DNA from: Vibrio gazogenes
GTDB lineage: Bacteria > Pseudomonadota > Gammaproteobacteria > Enterobacterales > Vibrionaceae
Direction of reading: 5' to 3'
Assembly (NCBI RefSeq): GCF_002196515.1
Contig: NZ_CP018835.1
Location: 3,224,001 to 3,288,000, forward strand
DNA: 64,000 nucleotides
Within the stretch, counting starts at the first letter, position 1; each line of letters starts with the position of its first letter. Under the pieces are notes generated by a model. That model worked only from the letters and a program-made list of their open reading frames with translations. It was not told where the DNA came from and did no database searches. This document shows positions 40,784 to 50,269 of the stretch, in pieces. Made by a program: the position numbers and the translations under genes.

Positions 40784-41374
40784 ATGAAAAAAAGTATAAT
40801 CCTCGTGTTGGGATTGGCTGCTCTCATGAGTGGTTGTGCAAATAAAGTGACCTATGGTGATGCACAGGCCGTAGAAACGAAAACCGTTGATTTCGGTTCG
40901 ACAGATTTACAAAAAATCGCCGCAGATATGGTCGATAGTATGATGATGTCTGGTTCAGTGGCAGCGATTACCCGAAACTCACGCCCGATTGTGTTTGTCG
41001 ATGGCATTAAAAACAAAACCAGTGAACATATCGATACTGAGTCGATTACGGACACAATTAGTACCAAGATGCTGAATTCTGGGAAGTTCCGTTTTGTTGA
41101 TATGACGCGGATTGAAGCGGTCAGAAAGCAGTTAGATTTCCAGAATAATGATGCGTTAGTCGATAAGAGTAGCTCGATTCAGTTTGGTAAAATGGTTGGT
41201 GCACAATATATGCTATACGGAAATTTATCGAGTATCGTAAAAGATACGGGCAGCGATAAAGATGTGTACTATAAAATGACCATGCGTCTGATGGATTTGC
41301 GTTCAGGGCTCATCGAATGGGCTGATGAAACTGAAATTCGGAAAGAGCAGGAAAAGAGCTTCTTGGGATTTTAA
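40784..41374 (+). CDS. lpoB: Penicillin-binding protein activator LpoB
   Basis: Outer-membrane lipoprotein that reaches through the periplasm to stimulate the bifunctional peptidoglycan synthase PBP1b. Lipobox LMSGC near residue 18, short linker, then the compact LpoB fold (RPIVFVDGIKNKTSEHIDT, GKFRFVDMTRIEAVRKQLDF, GAQYMLYGNLSS). 196 residues. It is the last of three linked lipoprotein genes and is followed closely by thiK. Confidence 0.94.
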   Translation: MKKSIILVLGLAALMSGCANKVTYGDAQAVETKTVDFGSTDLQKIAADMVDSMMMSGSVAAITRNSRPIVFVDGIKNKTSEHIDTESITDTISTKMLNSGKFRFVDMTRIEAVRKQLDFQNNDALVDKSSSIQFGKMVGAQYMLYGNLSSIVKDTGSDKDVYYKMTMRLMDLRSGLIEWADETEIRKEQEKSFLGF

Positions 41375-41398
41375 TCCACAGAGTTGAGGGCGTCAGCG

Positions 41399-42259
41399 AT
41401 GGCACGCATGTCATGGTCCGAAGCATGTCAATTAGATCCGTCTCTGGCGTCTCTGACTCATTTTTTCCGAGAAACCCCGACGGTTGCACAAACACTCGCT
41501 GGTGGTTTGACAAACCGCTGTTGGAAGATTGACATACCTGAGTCGCCTTCCGCTGTATGGCGTCCTTCAACGGACGTCACTCAAGCGTTTTCAATTTCCC
41601 GCCATCAGGAATTCCATATTCTGTCAGCATTGAAAGATCAAGCGGGACAAATTTCTCCTGAACCGCTTTATCTTAATGAACAAGGGTTACTGGTTCAGTG
41701 GATTGAAGGGGACAGAGTTGTTGCAAATGACATTGAAGTTATGACTCGTCTGCTGAGCCAGATTCATCAGTTTCCGACGACCAAACTGCCCATTGTTCCT
41801 TTTGTTTATACCGCACGTATTGATCATTACTGGTTCAAATTGCTGTCGATGTCTGCTGAGCTGGATGAGATTGAACCGCTGTATAAAACTTGGCGGACAC
41901 TTCCCAATGTTGCTGAGGTACCACTTTCTCTTTGTCATTTCGACTTAGGCTGCCACAATCTGATCAAAACGCCTCAGGGAATCAAAGTGATCGATTGGGA
42001 GTATGCATCTTTAGCTGATCCAAGAATGGATTTAGCAATGACCATCGATATGTCCGATGTCAATTTGCTCACGGCTGTCGGGCAGTATTGCCAACAGCGG
42101 GATATTGCTGATCTGGATTTATGGATTGAGGGAGTGAAAGCTTGGCTGCCCAGAGTTCGAATGCTGGCGATGTTATGGTATCTGATAGCTTTTCAGATGT
42201 GGGAAAATGAAGAGATGCAAGCCGCAGCTGAACGGATAAAAGCACAGCTCGGCAACTAA
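41399..42259 (+). CDS. thiK: ThiK-type thiamine/choline kinase family protein
   Basis: Kinase of the aminoglycoside phosphotransferase fold. The catalytic loop reads LCHFDLGCHNLIKT (Asp and Asn of the HxDxxxxN motif) and the metal-binding Asp is in VIDWEYAS; the N-lobe includes LAGGLTNRCWKI. In E. coli the gene at this position makes thiamine kinase for thiamine salvage. I start at the ATG at 41399, with GAGGG 8 bases upstream, 286 residues, rather than the TTG at 41384. The nagZ gene that follows in E. coli is missing here. Confidence 0.88.
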   Translation: MARMSWSEACQLDPSLASLTHFFRETPTVAQTLAGGLTNRCWKIDIPESPSAVWRPSTDVTQAFSISRHQEFHILSALKDQAGQISPEPLYLNEQGLLVQWIEGDRVVANDIEVMTRLLSQIHQFPTTKLPIVPFVYTARIDHYWFKLLSMSAELDEIEPLYKTWRTLPNVAEVPLSLCHFDLGCHNLIKTPQGIKVIDWEYASLADPRMDLAMTIDMSDVNLLTAVGQYCQQRDIADLDLWIEGVKAWLPRVRMLAMLWYLIAFQMWENEEMQAAAERIKAQLGN

Positions 42260-42439
42260 TTTATTCGTTCACGGGCTTTCGCAAGTGGGCTTTTGAAAGA
42301 TAGCAAACAATCGAATACACGGTGAGTGACACACCCGACGAGAGCGTGAAAAGTTGAATGCCAATTTTCATGTCACACTCACTGTATCATCGCAGCGTTT
42401 CATGCTAGGTTCATTCTGTATGTTGGAAAGGGGATTGTT

Positions 42440-42979
42440 ATGATTATTTATCTACATGGATTTGATTCAACCAGTCCGGGGAATCATGAAAAGGTGCTGC
42501 AATTACAATTTATCGATGATGATGTGCGTTTTGTCAGCTATAGCACGCTTCACCCCCGACATGATATGCGGCATCTCCTGAAAGAAGTACATAAAGCGAT
42601 TGAGTCAAGTGATGATCCACATCCGATGATCTGTGGGGTCGGGCTCGGTGCTTATTGGTCTGAGCGGATTGGTTTCTTATGCGGGATTAAACAGGTGCTA
42701 TTCAATCCGAATTTACATCCTGAGAATAATATGCAAGGGAAGATAGATCGCCCGGAAGAGTATGAAGATATTGCGACGAAGTGTGTTTCTGAATTTAGAT
42801 TAAAAAATAAAGCGCATTGCTTGGTTGTGTTGTCTAACAATGATGAAGCACTCGATAGCCGGGAGACAGCAGAAGAGTTGGGCAATTACTACGATATTAT
42901 TTGGGATGAGACACAAAGTCATAAATTCAAGAAGATATCTCAACATCTTCAGACAATTAGCCAATTTAAAAATAAATAA
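42440..42979 (+). CDS. ycfP: YcfP-family alpha/beta hydrolase-like protein
   Basis: UPF0227 family, 179 residues as in E. coli YcfP (180). It starts [18 protein letters not shown], a lipase-like oxyanion motif, but the usual nucleophile elbow is GVGLGAYW, in which Gly takes the place of the Ser (E. coli has GSSLGGYW-like). A classic hydrolase triad is thus not evident. Function unknown; placed before ndh as in enterobacteria. Confidence 0.9.
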   Translation: MIIYLHGFDSTSPGNHEKVLQLQFIDDDVRFVSYSTLHPRHDMRHLLKEVHKAIESSDDPHPMICGVGLGAYWSERIGFLCGIKQVLFNPNLHPENNMQGKIDRPEEYEDIATKCVSEFRLKNKAHCLVVLSNNDEALDSRETAEELGNYYDIIWDETQSHKFKKISQHLQTISQFKNK

Positions 42980-43064
42980 AATTATATTTTTCATAAAGTT
43001 AAGTTATTGTTTGCTATCTGGGAAAGACCCATTGAGCTGGTGTGGTTTTTCTTGCAATCTTGGC

Positions 43065-43092
43065 TTGCATGACTTGATTTGCTCCTTATAAT
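43065..43092 (+). promoter_or_regulatory. Candidate promoter of ndh
   Basis: TTGCAT, 16-base spacer, TATAAT: a good sigma-70 pair about 220 bases before the ndh start, with transcription expected near 43099. Confidence 0.55.
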
Positions 43093-43112
43093 GTTTCTTA
43101 TCAAGGTAAAAC

Positions 43113-43126
43113 TTGATAAATATCAA
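43113..43126 (+). promoter_or_regulatory. FNR box in the ndh control region
   Basis: TTGATAAATATCAA, a perfect match to the FNR consensus TTGAT N4 ATCAA. It lies just downstream of the candidate start of transcription, a position suited to repression. FNR represses ndh without oxygen in E. coli. Confidence 0.75.
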
Positions 43127-43310
43127 AATAGAATGAGAGCAGGTACCAACCTGACGACAGTTTATGTGAAGTAGTAAAGTGAAGCTTTATCTATATCAAT
43201 GTTTCTCACAGAAAAAGTGACTTTCAACTTTCTTTACCCGTCCTATTTTTCTAGTTCGGAGTGGTGACTCCGGGCTATAGCATGTTTATTCATTTTGAGG
43301 ATAGTTTGTT

Positions 43311-44600
43311 GTGACTCGTATTGTTGTTGTTGGTGGCGGTGCAGGCGGTTTAGAGCTTGTCACTAAATTAGGCCACACATTAGGAAGAAAAGGGCGAGCC
43401 CAAATCACGTTAGTAGACAGAAATGCCAGTCATTTATGGAAGCCGTTATTGCATGAAGTCGCAACCGGCTCTATGGATGAGGGGGTTGATGCGCTGAGTT
43501 ATCGTGCCCATGCGAGAAATCATAGCTTTGATTTCCAAATGGGAAATCTTGAAGAGATTGATCGGGACCGAAAAGTCATCACTTTGGCTGAGTTGAAAGA
43601 TGAGCATGGCGAACTGCTGATCCCACGTCGTGAAGTGGAATACGATATTCTGGTATTGGCTATCGGTTCAACATCGAATGACTTTAATACTGAGGGTGTT
43701 AAAGATCACTGTATCTTTTTAGATAGTCCGGAGCAGGCCAATTTATTCCGAACTGAGATGAACAATGAGTTTCTGAAACTTCATGCAAAAAATGGGGATG
43801 GAACGGTTGATATTGCGATTGTCGGAGCCGGTGCGACGGGCGTTGAACTCTCTGCGGAGTTACATAATGCAGTGAAAGAGCTGCGTAATTACGGTTTTGG
43901 TGATTTGGATTCAAATAAGTTGAATGTCCACCTGATTGAAGCCGGTGAGCGGATTCTTCCGGCCTTACCACCACGAATTTCTTCTGCTGCCCATCATGAA
44001 CTCACCAAGCTGGGTGTGAATGTCCGCACGTCAACGATGGTCACTAAAGTTGAAGAAGACGGTCTGACGACCAAAGACGGTGAAAAGATTTCGGCGAAAA
44101 TTATGGTCTGGGCCGCAGGGATTAAAGCACCTGATTTTATGAAAGATATCGCGGGTCTTGAGACTAACCGGATTAATCAGTTGGTGGTGACGAATACCTT
44201 ACAGACGACTCGAGATGAAAATATTTTCGTGATTGGTGATTTGGCCCAGTGTACCCAATCGGATGGATCATTTGTTCCACCACGTGCACAGGCTGCCCAT
44301 CAAATGGCAAGCCGGACATTTAAAAACATCGTTGCTAAATTGAATGACCGGGATATGAAGCCTTATGTTTATAAAGATCATGGTTCTCTGGTCTCTCTGA
44401 GTCGATTCTCAACCGTCGGTAGCCTGATGGGTAACCTGACGAAAGGTTCGATGATGGTTGAAGGAACAATTGCCCGAGTGGTTTATATTTCTCTGTATCG
44501 AATGCACCAGATGGCCCTACATGGGATGTTCAAAACAGCGTTGATGCTGCTGGTCGGAAGAATCAACAGGGTTCTTAGACCTAACCTGAAGCTGCACTAA
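43311..44600 (+). CDS. ndh: Type II NADH:quinone oxidoreductase
   Basis: Non-proton-pumping NADH dehydrogenase of the inner-membrane face. Two Rossmann folds: FAD-binding [17 protein letters not shown] at the N-terminus and NADH-binding [16 protein letters not shown] in the middle; the [12 protein letters not shown] motif closes the FAD site. The C-terminal amphipathic helices attach it to the membrane. 429 residues. GTG start with GAGG 10 bases upstream. Expected to be high with oxygen and shut off by FNR without it. Confidence 0.96.
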   Translation: MTRIVVVGGGAGGLELVTKLGHTLGRKGRAQITLVDRNASHLWKPLLHEVATGSMDEGVDALSYRAHARNHSFDFQMGNLEEIDRDRKVITLAELKDEHGELLIPRREVEYDILVLAIGSTSNDFNTEGVKDHCIFLDSPEQANLFRTEMNNEFLKLHAKNGDGTVDIAIVGAGATGVELSAELHNAVKELRNYGFGDLDSNKLNVHLIEAGERILPALPPRISSAAHHELTKLGVNVRTSTMVTKVEEDGLTTKDGEKISAKIMVWAAGIKAPDFMKDIAGLETNRINQLVVTNTLQTTRDENIFVIGDLAQCTQSDGSFVPPRAQAAHQMASRTFKNIVAKLNDRDMKPYVYKDHGSLVSLSRFSTVGSLMGNLTKGSMMVEGTIARVVYISLYRMHQMALHGMFKTALMLLVGRINRVLRPNLKLH

Positions 44601-44626
44601 TTCAATAAAAACCGAACCATATAGCT

Positions 44627-44658
44627 GAATGCCATTCGCTTAAGAGCGAGTGGCATTC
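44627..44658. terminator. Hairpin after ndh
   Basis: GAATGCCATTCGCT pairs with AGCGAGTGGCATTC (two mismatched bases) around TAAG, 27 bases after ndh. The T tail is weak. On the minus strand the same hairpin covers the end of the coding fragment described next. Confidence 0.6.
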
Positions 44659-44846
44659 TTACCTCTAGAGCGTGAAAGATCTTTCACTGCTTTCTTGTGA
44701 TGAAACGAATATACCACGTTGCCAATCAACTGCTGCTGCTCTTTTAACGTATATCTATCCGGGTAGCGATAAGACGTTATCAGTCCTTTTATATCAATTA
44801 CTTGAATATCATCTGCGATAAATATCCAATCATGCAGACCGTTTCC
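44640..44846 (-). pseudogene. Unidentified coding fragment, probable gene remnant
   Basis: On the minus strand 68 codons are open up to a TAA, with a composition that looks like real protein: WIFIADDIQVIDIKGLITSY, then YPDRYTLKEQQQLIGNVV and SFHHKKAVKDLSRSRGKN. A TAG stops the frame directly upstream and no ATG, GTG or TTG with a ribosome site opens it, so this looks like the C-terminal end of a lost gene. I do not recognise the family. It lies at the edge of the ABC island and may mark the disruption made when that island came in. Confidence 0.45.
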
Positions 44847-45063
44847 CTATTGAGTTGTCCGCCAATTTTTGAGGGTAGTTATTGACTTAAATATCACTCT
44901 ACTATCTTGTTTTCATTTGTATTAAGTATTGTGTCGGGGGGCATATTTGGATGTTTACTCATCATTGCTACCCATGTTTCTTGTAAAACTACCCATTTCT
45001 AGCCTTGTTTCTATCACGTCGAGCTGTAGTTTTAATGTTAAGGAAATCAAAACAAGGAATGTC

Positions 45064-46086
45064 ATGGATAACATCTACTATCTATCGGCAAGAGCAGGAC
45101 GCTTATTGCTAGTATTTGTTGGTCTGTCAATGATCATCTTCTCTATTGCGAGATTAGTACCGGGTGACCCCGCACGAATCGCATTAGGGCCTATGGCGAC
45201 ACCCGAACAAGTCGCTGAGTTACGTGACAGTATGGGCCTCAACGAGCCGCTGGTTAGTCAATATATCCAGTATGTCGGCAATTTGCTCGATGGTGATATG
45301 GGTGAGTCAACAATGACGGGGCGTGCTGTCTTCACTGATATTCAACAAGCCTTACCTGCAACACTGGAGTTGGTTGTGGTTGCCGTGTTTTTCACAGCCT
45401 GTCTGGGGATTCCGTTGGGGTTGTTCGCAGCATACAAACCTAATGGTGTGTTTGACCAGTTCTCACGGATTATTTCGTTGGTTGGTGTTGTTACGCCGTC
45501 ATTTTTACTAGCCATCATGCTTCAGTTGATGGCCAGTGTCGGATGGTTTGATCTGCCTGTGACAGAAAGAATGTCCAGCATGGTGACGTTTGATGAATCA
45601 TACACCGGTTTGCTCCTTATCGATTCACTACTCGCCGGTCGCTTTGATGTTTTTGCCGATAGTTTGCAGCATATTCTATTACCTGCAATTGCATTATCAG
45701 CGGCGGGTATCTCTCAGGTCATGCGTATTACCCGTTCTTCGATGATTGAATTTAGCCATCGTGACCACGTTGAAACACTGCGTGCATGTGGTGTCAGCCG
45801 TCCGCTGGTGAATTTTAAATATCTGTTACGTTTAAGTGCTTCTGCGCCATTGACGATTTTAGGGCTCGAGTTTGCTTCTTTGATTGGTAATGCTTTCGTC
45901 GTGGAAATGGTGTTCTCGTGGCCGGGTGTAGCCAGTTATGGCGTTCGTTCTATCCTGCATAAAGACTTCAATGCTGTGGTCGGTGTTGTATTGGTTTCTG
46001 GCGTGTTTTTCATCGTAGCAAACCTTCTTATCGACTTTGTTATTGGTCTTGTTGACCCACGAGTGAAACTGAAAGGGAAGTCATAG
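45064..46086 (+). CDS. Peptide/nickel-type ABC transporter permease (DppB-like)
   Basis: Inner-membrane permease of a peptide-class ABC importer. Six membrane helices, the DppB N-terminal pattern RLVPGDPARIALGPMATPEQ, and the ATPase-contact loop near HVETLRACGVSRPLV. I start at the ATG at 45064 (340 residues), where AGGA precedes and the protein begins MDNIYYLSARAGRLLLVFVG; the upstream frame adds 45 unrelated residues. First gene of a seven-gene operon-like series with gaps of a few bases. Substrate not readable from sequence. Confidence 0.94.
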   Translation: MDNIYYLSARAGRLLLVFVGLSMIIFSIARLVPGDPARIALGPMATPEQVAELRDSMGLNEPLVSQYIQYVGNLLDGDMGESTMTGRAVFTDIQQALPATLELVVVAVFFTACLGIPLGLFAAYKPNGVFDQFSRIISLVGVVTPSFLLAIMLQLMASVGWFDLPVTERMSSMVTFDESYTGLLLIDSLLAGRFDVFADSLQHILLPAIALSAAGISQVMRITRSSMIEFSHRDHVETLRACGVSRPLVNFKYLLRLSASAPLTILGLEFASLIGNAFVVEMVFSWPGVASYGVRSILHKDFNAVVGVVLVSGVFFIVANLLIDFVIGLVDPRVKLKGKS

Positions 46087-46089
46087 CAT

Positions 46090-47001
46090 ATGAGTAACTC
46101 AGAGACACATTTGCCAAATGGCGCGGAGGAGTTTGCTCCGGAAACAGCGAGTAAGCAGTACACAAATTTTGGAAGAGCCTGGTACCGTTTTACCCGTAAT
46201 CATACCGCAGTCATCGGTTTATTCATTGTTGTTAGTGTGCTGCTGTTGGCGATATTCGCTCCGTTACTGGCCCCATACCCGGAACATGCCGGTAGCTTCG
46301 TTAATTTCAGGGCACGCCACTCAGCACCCAGTTTAGAGTACTTTATGGGGACTGATAACATCGGCCGCGATATTTTCAGCCGCGTGATTTACGGATACCG
46401 CATCTCGCTCTCATTAGTCGTTGGTGTTCTTGCTCTCTCTGTGCCGATTGGTGTTTTACTTGGGATCGTTGCTGCTTATGCCGGCGGTTGGGTTGAGCAG
46501 GTCATTATGCGTTTCAACGACATGCTACTTGCTGTACCACCACTGGCACTCGCTCTGGCAATCACATCGATTCTTGAACCAAACCTTGTTAACGCAATGA
46601 TTGCGATCTCGTTCTTATGGTGGAACTGGCACTGCCGACTGATTTACCGCCTGGCAAAAAGTCTGGTAACAGAGGATTTTGTAGAAGCCGCTCGTTTAAG
46701 TGGCGCGTCTCACTGGCATATTATTTCTAAAGAGATTTTGCCTAACTGTATTGCTGCTATCAGCGTTAAAACGACGCTGGATGCCGGATTCGTCATCCTG
46801 TTTGGTGCAACACTAAGTTTTCTTGGGCTTGGGGTACAACCACCGACGCCGGATCTTGGCACCATGGTATCGACCGGATCAAGTTACTTACCGGAATACT
46901 GGTGGGAAGCGATTATGCCGGGGCTTGCAATCTTATATGCCATTCTGGGGTTCAACCTGCTTGGTGATGGATTACGTGATTTCTTTGATGTTGAGGTATA
47001 A
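46090..47001 (+). CDS. Peptide/nickel-type ABC transporter permease (DppC-like)
   Basis: Second permease of the importer. DppC-type N-terminus, six membrane helices, the motif HSAPSLEYFMGTDNIGRDIF and the ATPase-contact loop DFVEAARLSGASHWHII. 303 residues. It begins 3 bases after the stop of the first permease and ends 2 bases before the ATPase gene, so these are one transcript. Confidence 0.95.
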   Translation: MSNSETHLPNGAEEFAPETASKQYTNFGRAWYRFTRNHTAVIGLFIVVSVLLLAIFAPLLAPYPEHAGSFVNFRARHSAPSLEYFMGTDNIGRDIFSRVIYGYRISLSLVVGVLALSVPIGVLLGIVAAYAGGWVEQVIMRFNDMLLAVPPLALALAITSILEPNLVNAMIAISFLWWNWHCRLIYRLAKSLVTEDFVEAARLSGASHWHIISKEILPNCIAAISVKTTLDAGFVILFGATLSFLGLGVQPPTPDLGTMVSTGSSYLPEYWWEAIMPGLAILYAILGFNLLGDGLRDFFDVEV

Positions 47002-47003
47002 CC

Positions 47004-48680
47004 ATGCACTTGATAGAAATGAATAACCTCAACCTTGCATTTAAGGTGTACGGCGGGACCAGAAAGGTACTGCACAATGTATCTATTCATATTAAGCCGG
47101 GCGAACGCGTTGCACTGATTGGTGAATCAGGTTCAGGCAAAAGTGTCACCAGTAAGTTCTTAATCGGCACACTGAATGATAGCCAGACAATTATAGAAAG
47201 TGGCGAACTGAAAGTGAACGGTAAAGACGCATTAAGCATGAGCTCTGTTGAGCGAGAATCGCTTAAAGGTTCTGTTATGTCGATGATTCAGCAGGATCCA
47301 CAAACATCGTTTAACCCAGTGTTCCGCATCGGTACTCACTTGGACGATATTATGAAGGCCGGTGACAAGCTGATGAACATCTCAAACAGTGCTGCGAAGA
47401 GGAAGTCACATATTCTGGATGTGCTTCAGAAAGTAAAGCTGTTAGATCCTGAACGTGTCTACTCATCTTATCCTTGGCAGTTGTCGGGCGGAATGCGTCA
47501 AAGAGTGTTGATTGCGATGGCTTTGCTTCATCCGACTCGACTACTGATCGCTGACGAACCGGGAACAGCGTTAGACGTGACGACTCAGGATGAGATTATC
47601 AACCTAATCAATCAGTTGGTGATTGATGAAGAACTCGCACTGTTAATGGTGACTCACAATCTGGGTGTGGTTCGTAAAACCGCAGACCGGGTTTACGTTA
47701 TGCAGCACGGCCGTATTGTTGAACACGGTGTGGTTAAGGATATTTTTGCGCATCCCAAACACCCATATACAGTAAGACTGTTTAACGCCGTACCGAAGTT
47801 ATATGTGGATAGTGATTCAGCACAAAACAATGCAAGTGAGTCCGTTCTTGTCAGTCTGGTGGATGTAGAAAAATGTTTTATCACCAAGAAAAACTGGCGT
47901 GGGCAGGTGGTTGACGAAGTGGCGGCTGTTAAACCGCTCTCTTTAGATATTCACAAAGGCGATACGTTCGGGATCGCCGGTGAATCAGGCTCTGGTAAAA
48001 CAACCTTAGCTCGTATGATTATGGGGATCATCGAGTCGACAAGTGGCAGCATCATGATTGAGAGCCGTCACTTGAAATCATGGCGTCAAAAGAAAGCAAA
48101 CCGGCACAGTATTCAGATGGTTCACCAAAATCCAGCGGCGTCGTTAAATCCACGCCGTACCATTGCTCAAATACTTGAGGTTCCACTGAAGTTTATTGCT
48201 CAAAGCGAAAAACGTCAGCCGGAAATCGAGCGTTTATTAACGCTGGTGGAATTACCGCTGGAATATGCGGATATGTATCCGTCCAGCTTGTCCGGTGGTC
48301 AGAAGCAACGTGTGGCAATCGCACGAGCGCTGGCGGCTAACCCAACCATTTTGGTGTTAGATGAGCCGACTTCAGCTCTCGATGTATCCGTACAGAAAAG
48401 CATTATTTCTTTGTTGGAAAAATTACAGCAACAGCTTGGTCTGACATACATCTTTATTTCTCACGATTTAAGTTTAATGCGCAATTTCTGTAATCGGGTT
48501 GCGATCATGTTCCGCGGGCAATTGATTGAAAGCGGCAACACGAAAGAAATTTTTGAACAATCAACACAGCTTTATACCCGAGCACTTATTCGAGCAATCC
48601 CTGTGGTTAGCGATGATGAAGAGCAACATAAGCCCAAGATTAGTGACGAAGATGCGATGCGAGTCTTGCAGCAGGGATGA
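47004..48680 (+). CDS. Fused double ABC ATPase of a peptide-type importer (DppD-DppF)
   Basis: Two ATPase domains in one chain of 558 residues, corresponding to DppD and DppF. Walker A motifs GESGSGKSV (first half) and GESGSGKTT (second half), signature motifs LSGGMRQRV and LSGGQKQRV, and Walker B LLIADEPGTALD and LVLDEPTSALD are all present, so both sites look competent. The HPYTVRLFNAVP and LYTRALIRAIP stretches are the C-terminal oligopeptide-transporter pattern. It powers the two permeases encoded just upstream. Confidence 0.95.
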   Translation: MHLIEMNNLNLAFKVYGGTRKVLHNVSIHIKPGERVALIGESGSGKSVTSKFLIGTLNDSQTIIESGELKVNGKDALSMSSVERESLKGSVMSMIQQDPQTSFNPVFRIGTHLDDIMKAGDKLMNISNSAAKRKSHILDVLQKVKLLDPERVYSSYPWQLSGGMRQRVLIAMALLHPTRLLIADEPGTALDVTTQDEIINLINQLVIDEELALLMVTHNLGVVRKTADRVYVMQHGRIVEHGVVKDIFAHPKHPYTVRLFNAVPKLYVDSDSAQNNASESVLVSLVDVEKCFITKKNWRGQVVDEVAAVKPLSLDIHKGDTFGIAGESGSGKTTLARMIMGIIESTSGSIMIESRHLKSWRQKKANRHSIQMVHQNPAASLNPRRTIAQILEVPLKFIAQSEKRQPEIERLLTLVELPLEYADMYPSSLSGGQKQRVAIARALAANPTILVLDEPTSALDVSVQKSIISLLEKLQQQLGLTYIFISHDLSLMRNFCNRVAIMFRGQLIESGNTKEIFEQSTQLYTRALIRAIPVVSDDEEQHKPKISDEDAMRVLQQG

Positions 48681-48694
48681 TTTAAGGAGAGACA

Positions 48695-50269
48695 ATGACA
48701 ACATGTTATAGAATTGGCATTGATGTCGGTGGAACCAATACCGATGCCGTATTAATGAATTACAACGAAGTCGTCGTAACGACTAAGCAGCCAACGACAG
48801 AAGATGTCACGACAGGGATAGAAAAAGCGCTTCGCATTATTTTAGAAACCTCTGGCGTTGCATGTGCTGACATTCTGGGAGTGATGATTGGTACGACCCA
48901 CTTCACTAATGCTGTCGTTGAGCGTAAGCACTTAACCAAAACTGCCGTTATTCGGCTATGTTTACCGGCAACCTTGAGTGTTCCTCCATTTGCAGGGTGG
49001 CCAGATGACATCAAATCATTGATTGATGCAGGTCGCTACATGGTGAAAGGTGGTTATGAGTTTGACGGACGCAAAATCAATCCATTAGATGAAGTTCACA
49101 TCAAAGAGATCGCTCTTGAGCTGAAGAATAAAGGCGTGACTTCAGCAATCGTCAACAGCGTATTTAGCCCGGTGAATGATGATTCAGAAAAACGTGTTGC
49201 GGAAATCTTCGCAGAACTTTATCCCGAATGTCGTGTTGTTCTTTCTAATCAGGTCGGTCGAATTGGCCTGTTGGAACGTGAGAATGCTGCAATTCTGAAT
49301 GCCAGCTTATTAGCGCTGAGTGAAAAAACTGTCGACGCATTTGCCAATGCACTGAAAGTGTGTGGTTTACATTGCCCATTCTTTATCACGCAAAACGACG
49401 GTACTTTAATGAACGCTGAGTTTGTTAAGCGATTCCCGGTTCTGACTTTTGCCAGCGGCCCGACCAACTCAATGCGCGGAGCTGTATTCCTTTCGGGTGA
49501 ACAGGATGCCATTGTGGTTGATATTGGGGGGACGACTACGGATGTTGGTTTGGTGCAACAGGGCTTCCCGCGTCAGGCTTCATCAAGTGTTGATGTCGGC
49601 GGTATACGTACCAACTTCCGAATGCCGGATATGGTATCGGTCGGTTTAGGTGGTGGTAGCTGCGTGAACTTTAACCTCGGCATCATCGACAAAAAAATTG
49701 AAGTTGGTCCGCATAGTGTCGGTTACCGAATTACCGAAGAAGCACTGGTCTTTGGCGGTACACAGACAACAGCAACGGATATCGCTGTTGCCTCTGGTCG
49801 TGTGCAAGTTGGTGACGTTAGCAAAGTAACAAATATTGACGAATCACTTGTGGCACTTTCTCTTGAAGAAATAGATCGAATTATGCGCAACGTGGTTGAG
49901 AAAAACCGTCTTTCTTCAGCTCAGATTCCAGTCATCGTTGTCGGTGGTGGTTCTATTATCGCACCCGATGAAATTGGTGGTTTGAAAGCCATTAAACCAA
50001 ATCATTTTTCAGTTGCAAACGCAGTCGGTGCGGCAATTGCTCAGGTGAGTGGTGAAGCCGATAAGATTTACAGTCTGACCAATTTAACGCGTCAAGAAGC
50101 GATTGATGATGCGGTGAGTGTTGCGATTGAGAGAGCCGTTGCAGCAGGTGCGAGTGCGCAAAGTATTCAAGTTATCGACCAAGAAGATGTGCCGTTAGCG
50201 TATTTACCAGGGAATGCCACTCGTATTCGAGTCAAAGTGGTCGGAGATTTGGAGTTTAACCATGATTGA
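48695..50269 (+). CDS. Hydantoinase/oxoprolinase family protein (HyuA-like)
   Basis: ASKHA-fold ATP-dependent ring-opening type protein. The two phosphate-binding loops read GIDVGGTNTDAVLM at the N-terminus and VVDIGGTTTDVGLV in the middle; MIGTTHFTNAVVERK and SVGLGGGSCVNFN are further family motifs. At 524 residues it is clearly shorter than N-methylhydantoinase A and 5-oxoprolinase (about 690 and more), lacking their C-terminal part, and no HyuB subunit is next to it. It overlaps the following DUF917 gene by 8 bases, which suggests that the two proteins act together. Expected to open a cyclic imide or lactam with ATP, substrate unknown. Confidence 0.9.
   Translation: MTTCYRIGIDVGGTNTDAVLMNYNEVVVTTKQPTTEDVTTGIEKALRIILETSGVACADILGVMIGTTHFTNAVVERKHLTKTAVIRLCLPATLSVPPFAGWPDDIKSLIDAGRYMVKGGYEFDGRKINPLDEVHIKEIALELKNKGVTSAIVNSVFSPVNDDSEKRVAEIFAELYPECRVVLSNQVGRIGLLERENAAILNASLLALSEKTVDAFANALKVCGLHCPFFITQNDGTLMNAEFVKRFPVLTFASGPTNSMRGAVFLSGEQDAIVVDIGGTTTDVGLVQQGFPRQASSSVDVGGIRTNFRMPDMVSVGLGGGSCVNFNLGIIDKKIEVGPHSVGYRITEEALVFGGTQTTATDIAVASGRVQVGDVSKVTNIDESLVALSLEEIDRIMRNVVEKNRLSSAQIPVIVVGGGSIIAPDEIGGLKAIKPNHFSVANAVGAAIAQVSGEADKIYSLTNLTRQEAIDDAVSVAIERAVAAGASAQSIQVIDQEDVPLAYLPGNATRIRVKVVGDLEFNHD

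Noticed and set aside
44929..45063. N-terminal extension of the DppB-like permease
   Set aside because: The 45 extra residues have no resemblance to the family and no ribosome site; the ATG at 45064 has AGGA upstream and gives the standard N-terminus.
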